Source of the DNA: Dromaius novaehollandiae
Lineage: Eukaryota; Chordata; Aves; Casuariiformes; Dromaiidae
Direction: 5' to 3'
DNA: 64,000 bases
NCBI RefSeq assembly: GCF_036370855.1
Contig: NC_088106.1
Location: forward strand, 31,572,501-31,636,500
Shown here: positions 62,722 to 64,000 of the stretch, one piece after another
Numbering within the stretch: the first letter of the stretch is position 1
Layout: each line of letters opens with the position of its first letter
Translations under genes and position numbers: made by a program
The notes under the pieces: generated by a model
Told to the model about the DNA's origin: nothing
Seen by the model: the letters and a program-made list of their open reading frames with translations, nothing else
Database searches by the model: none

Positions 62722-63716
62722 CTGGAAGGGACAAAAGACACTGCATGTCTTGCAGGCAAGAGGCCATCCCAGGCATGTCTAGCAGCACCTCCAGCCCCCA
62801 GCCTCCTGCCCATTCTTTTTGGGATCCCTGTTGCTATGCTACCCCATGTTTGGCCCCACGTTCTGCTGCATGCAGCTGGACAGACCCACTCTCTGTTAGA
62901 GTAAGATCTTGATCTGGAACCAAATGGATTTCGTGGGAGGATCTGCCTTGCTTGTGGTCTCACATGCCCCATGCCTGCTTGGAGCCAGGTCAAGGAGCCA
63001 TGGAGGCAAGAAGCCCTTACCGAATTCATCCGCTTCATCTCCACATCGTTCTGGTCATCAAAATGCACGCTGATGGCAACAGTCTCGACCCAGGCATTGT
63101 CTGTGTTGCGGGGGTCGTCGAGGTACCCCTTGTGTATCTGTGCATGGAAGGGGATTGCTGCATTAGCGGAGCCCTGGACACTTCTCTGACTGCACCAAGA
63201 GGTCCCAGGTGCCTCATCAGCTATGGGACATTTCATAAAGGACTGGGCATACGTGCTGAGGTGGGGGGGATATTGCTCCACCACTTCTCTGCCTCTGCTG
63301 GAGAATCGTGACCTGTTCCCATTTTGTGTCCTCTGAGCTACAGTTATGGAGAATGATTGCAGCAGGCACAGATACCCACCAGTCTGCTTCTGGAGCTACA
63401 ATGGGTTGGTAGCTGTGGCCCAAGTCCACAGAGTCCCCAGGCATGCTTTCAGACCCTGGGCGTGGTCTCAGGCCCTTACGCTGTTCCTCCACCTCCACCA
63501 ACTATTTCTACCCCAGCCTGAGGGCTTGGCGTGAGCACTGGCAAAAGGGTTTGCGCCCTGTTGTCCCACTGCTGTGATCGTTGCATACCACTGTAACACC
63601 GCGCAGCCCCATACCTCTGTGCCGTGTTTCAACAGGTTCTGGAATTGGGGCCAGAACTCCCGGCGCAGGATCCACTTGAGCTTCAGTGGCAGCATCTCAC
63701 CTGGCTCCAGTGACCC
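62596..63716 (-). CDS. TRPM2: TRPM2, ADP-ribose-gated cation channel (3' end, last three exons)
   Basis: The CDS is complement(join(62596..62721, 63021..63137, 63615..63716)), partial at its 5' end. The 114 residues shown are the C-terminal half of the NUDT9-homology (NUDT9-H) domain, which binds ADP-ribose and helps open this plasma-membrane, calcium-permeable channel under oxidative stress. Key pieces are GSLEPGEMLPLKLKW (Nudix box), KGYLDDPRNTDNAWVETVA and the C-terminus LHANHKELLHKVSALLGSYF. All three exons are in phase 0, with AG/GT on the - strand. The human C-terminus (GSREPGEMLP, KGYMDDPRNTDNAWIETVA, YANHKTLLQKAAAEFGAHY) aligns throughout. The Nudix box lacks the catalytic REUXEE residues and here reads WILRRE. 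The rest of the gene lies to the right of the window. Confidence 0.96.
62722..63020 (-). other. TRPM2: TRPM2 last intron
   Basis: This is a 299-bp intron with donor gtaagg and acceptor ccttccag. Nothing else is seen in it. Confidence 0.9.
63021..63137 (-). CDS. TRPM2: TRPM2 penultimate exon
   Basis: The exon is 39 codons: IHKGYLDDPRNTDNAWVE, then TVAISVHFDDQNDVEMKRMNS. The DDPRNTDNAW core is strongly conserved in NUDT9 and TRPM2. Confidence 0.97.
63138..63614 (-). other. TRPM2: TRPM2 intron
   Basis: This is a 477-bp intron with donor gtatgg and acceptor catgcacag on -. No other feature is seen. Confidence 0.85.
63615..63716 (-). CDS. TRPM2: TRPM2 exon with the Nudix box
   Basis: The exon is 34 codons, starting GSLEPGEMLPLKLKWILRRE and ending QNLLKHGTE. 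The acceptor on - is tttggtgcag. The WILRRE segment lies at 63657-63674. Confidence 0.95.
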
Positions 63717-64000
63717 CTGCACCAAAGCAGATGTCACCAGAGGGGCCTGCCCGTGGGCCAAACTATGGCAACAGGAGATGCCACCACAAGCTATGTTAGA
63801 GGGGAAGTAAGTGGTGGAGGGACCTCCCTTTCCTTCCTCCTGCCAAAACTCCTCAGCTGTGCCTGAAAACATGTCTGTAGTTAACTGTTTTAACCTCTGT
63901 AATTTGCTGCCACAGGACACTACGCCAATAGCTTAATAAGAGATCCCAAAGGACAAGTGAGAACTGAAGCGCCGATTAAATAGGAAGAGGAAAAAGGGTT
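63717..64000 (-). other. TRPM2: TRPM2 intron, cut by the window edge
   Basis: Intronic sequence upstream of the last visible exon. No further exon is seen. Confidence 0.7.

Overview
The window is vertebrate nuclear DNA, most likely from a bird or another sauropsid. Genes are split by GT-AG introns and carry vertebrate-type polyadenylation signals. There are two CpG islands, a CR1-like LINE fragment, and few repeats for 64 kb. The gene order UBE2G2 - TSPEAR - LRRC3 - TRPM2 is that of human 21q22.3, read in the opposite direction. The species cannot be named from the sequence.

Layout. Bases 1-6621 are intron 1 of UBE2G2, whose first exon lies left of the window. UBE2G2 exons 2-6 (+ strand) lie between 6622 and 18561, followed by a 3' UTR of about 1.8 kb with a poly(A) signal at 20380. 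Bases 20.4-36.6 kb are intergenic; I recognise no gene there, only a CR1-like fragment, two copies of one old repeat tail and a possible hAT-type DNA transposon. A CpG island at 36.6-37.1 kb opens TSPEAR (+ strand). All 12 coding exons of TSPEAR (37003-54507) could be placed, with consistent phases, giving a 675-residue protein. LRRC3 follows tail-to-tail (- strand, CDS 58188-58946, one coding exon), with a CpG island and a likely non-coding first exon near 60.4 kb. The last three coding exons of TRPM2 (- strand, 62596-63716) close the window, with a 3' UTR ending near 61.4 kb.

The genes are neighbours by conserved synteny and do not form a functional unit. UBE2G2 is an ERAD ubiquitin-conjugating enzyme. 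TSPEAR is a secreted protein with a laminin-G/TSPN-like domain and EAR repeats. LRRC3 is a small LRR membrane protein. TRPM2 is an ADP-ribose-gated cation channel.

I found no convincing new system, no CRISPR, no tRNA or rRNA, and no recognisable retrovirus-like element. The points most worth checking are the degraded Nudix box of TRPM2, the small TSPEAR introns without KRTAP genes, the paired old repeat tails, and short tandem repeats at a splice acceptor and upstream of LRRC3.
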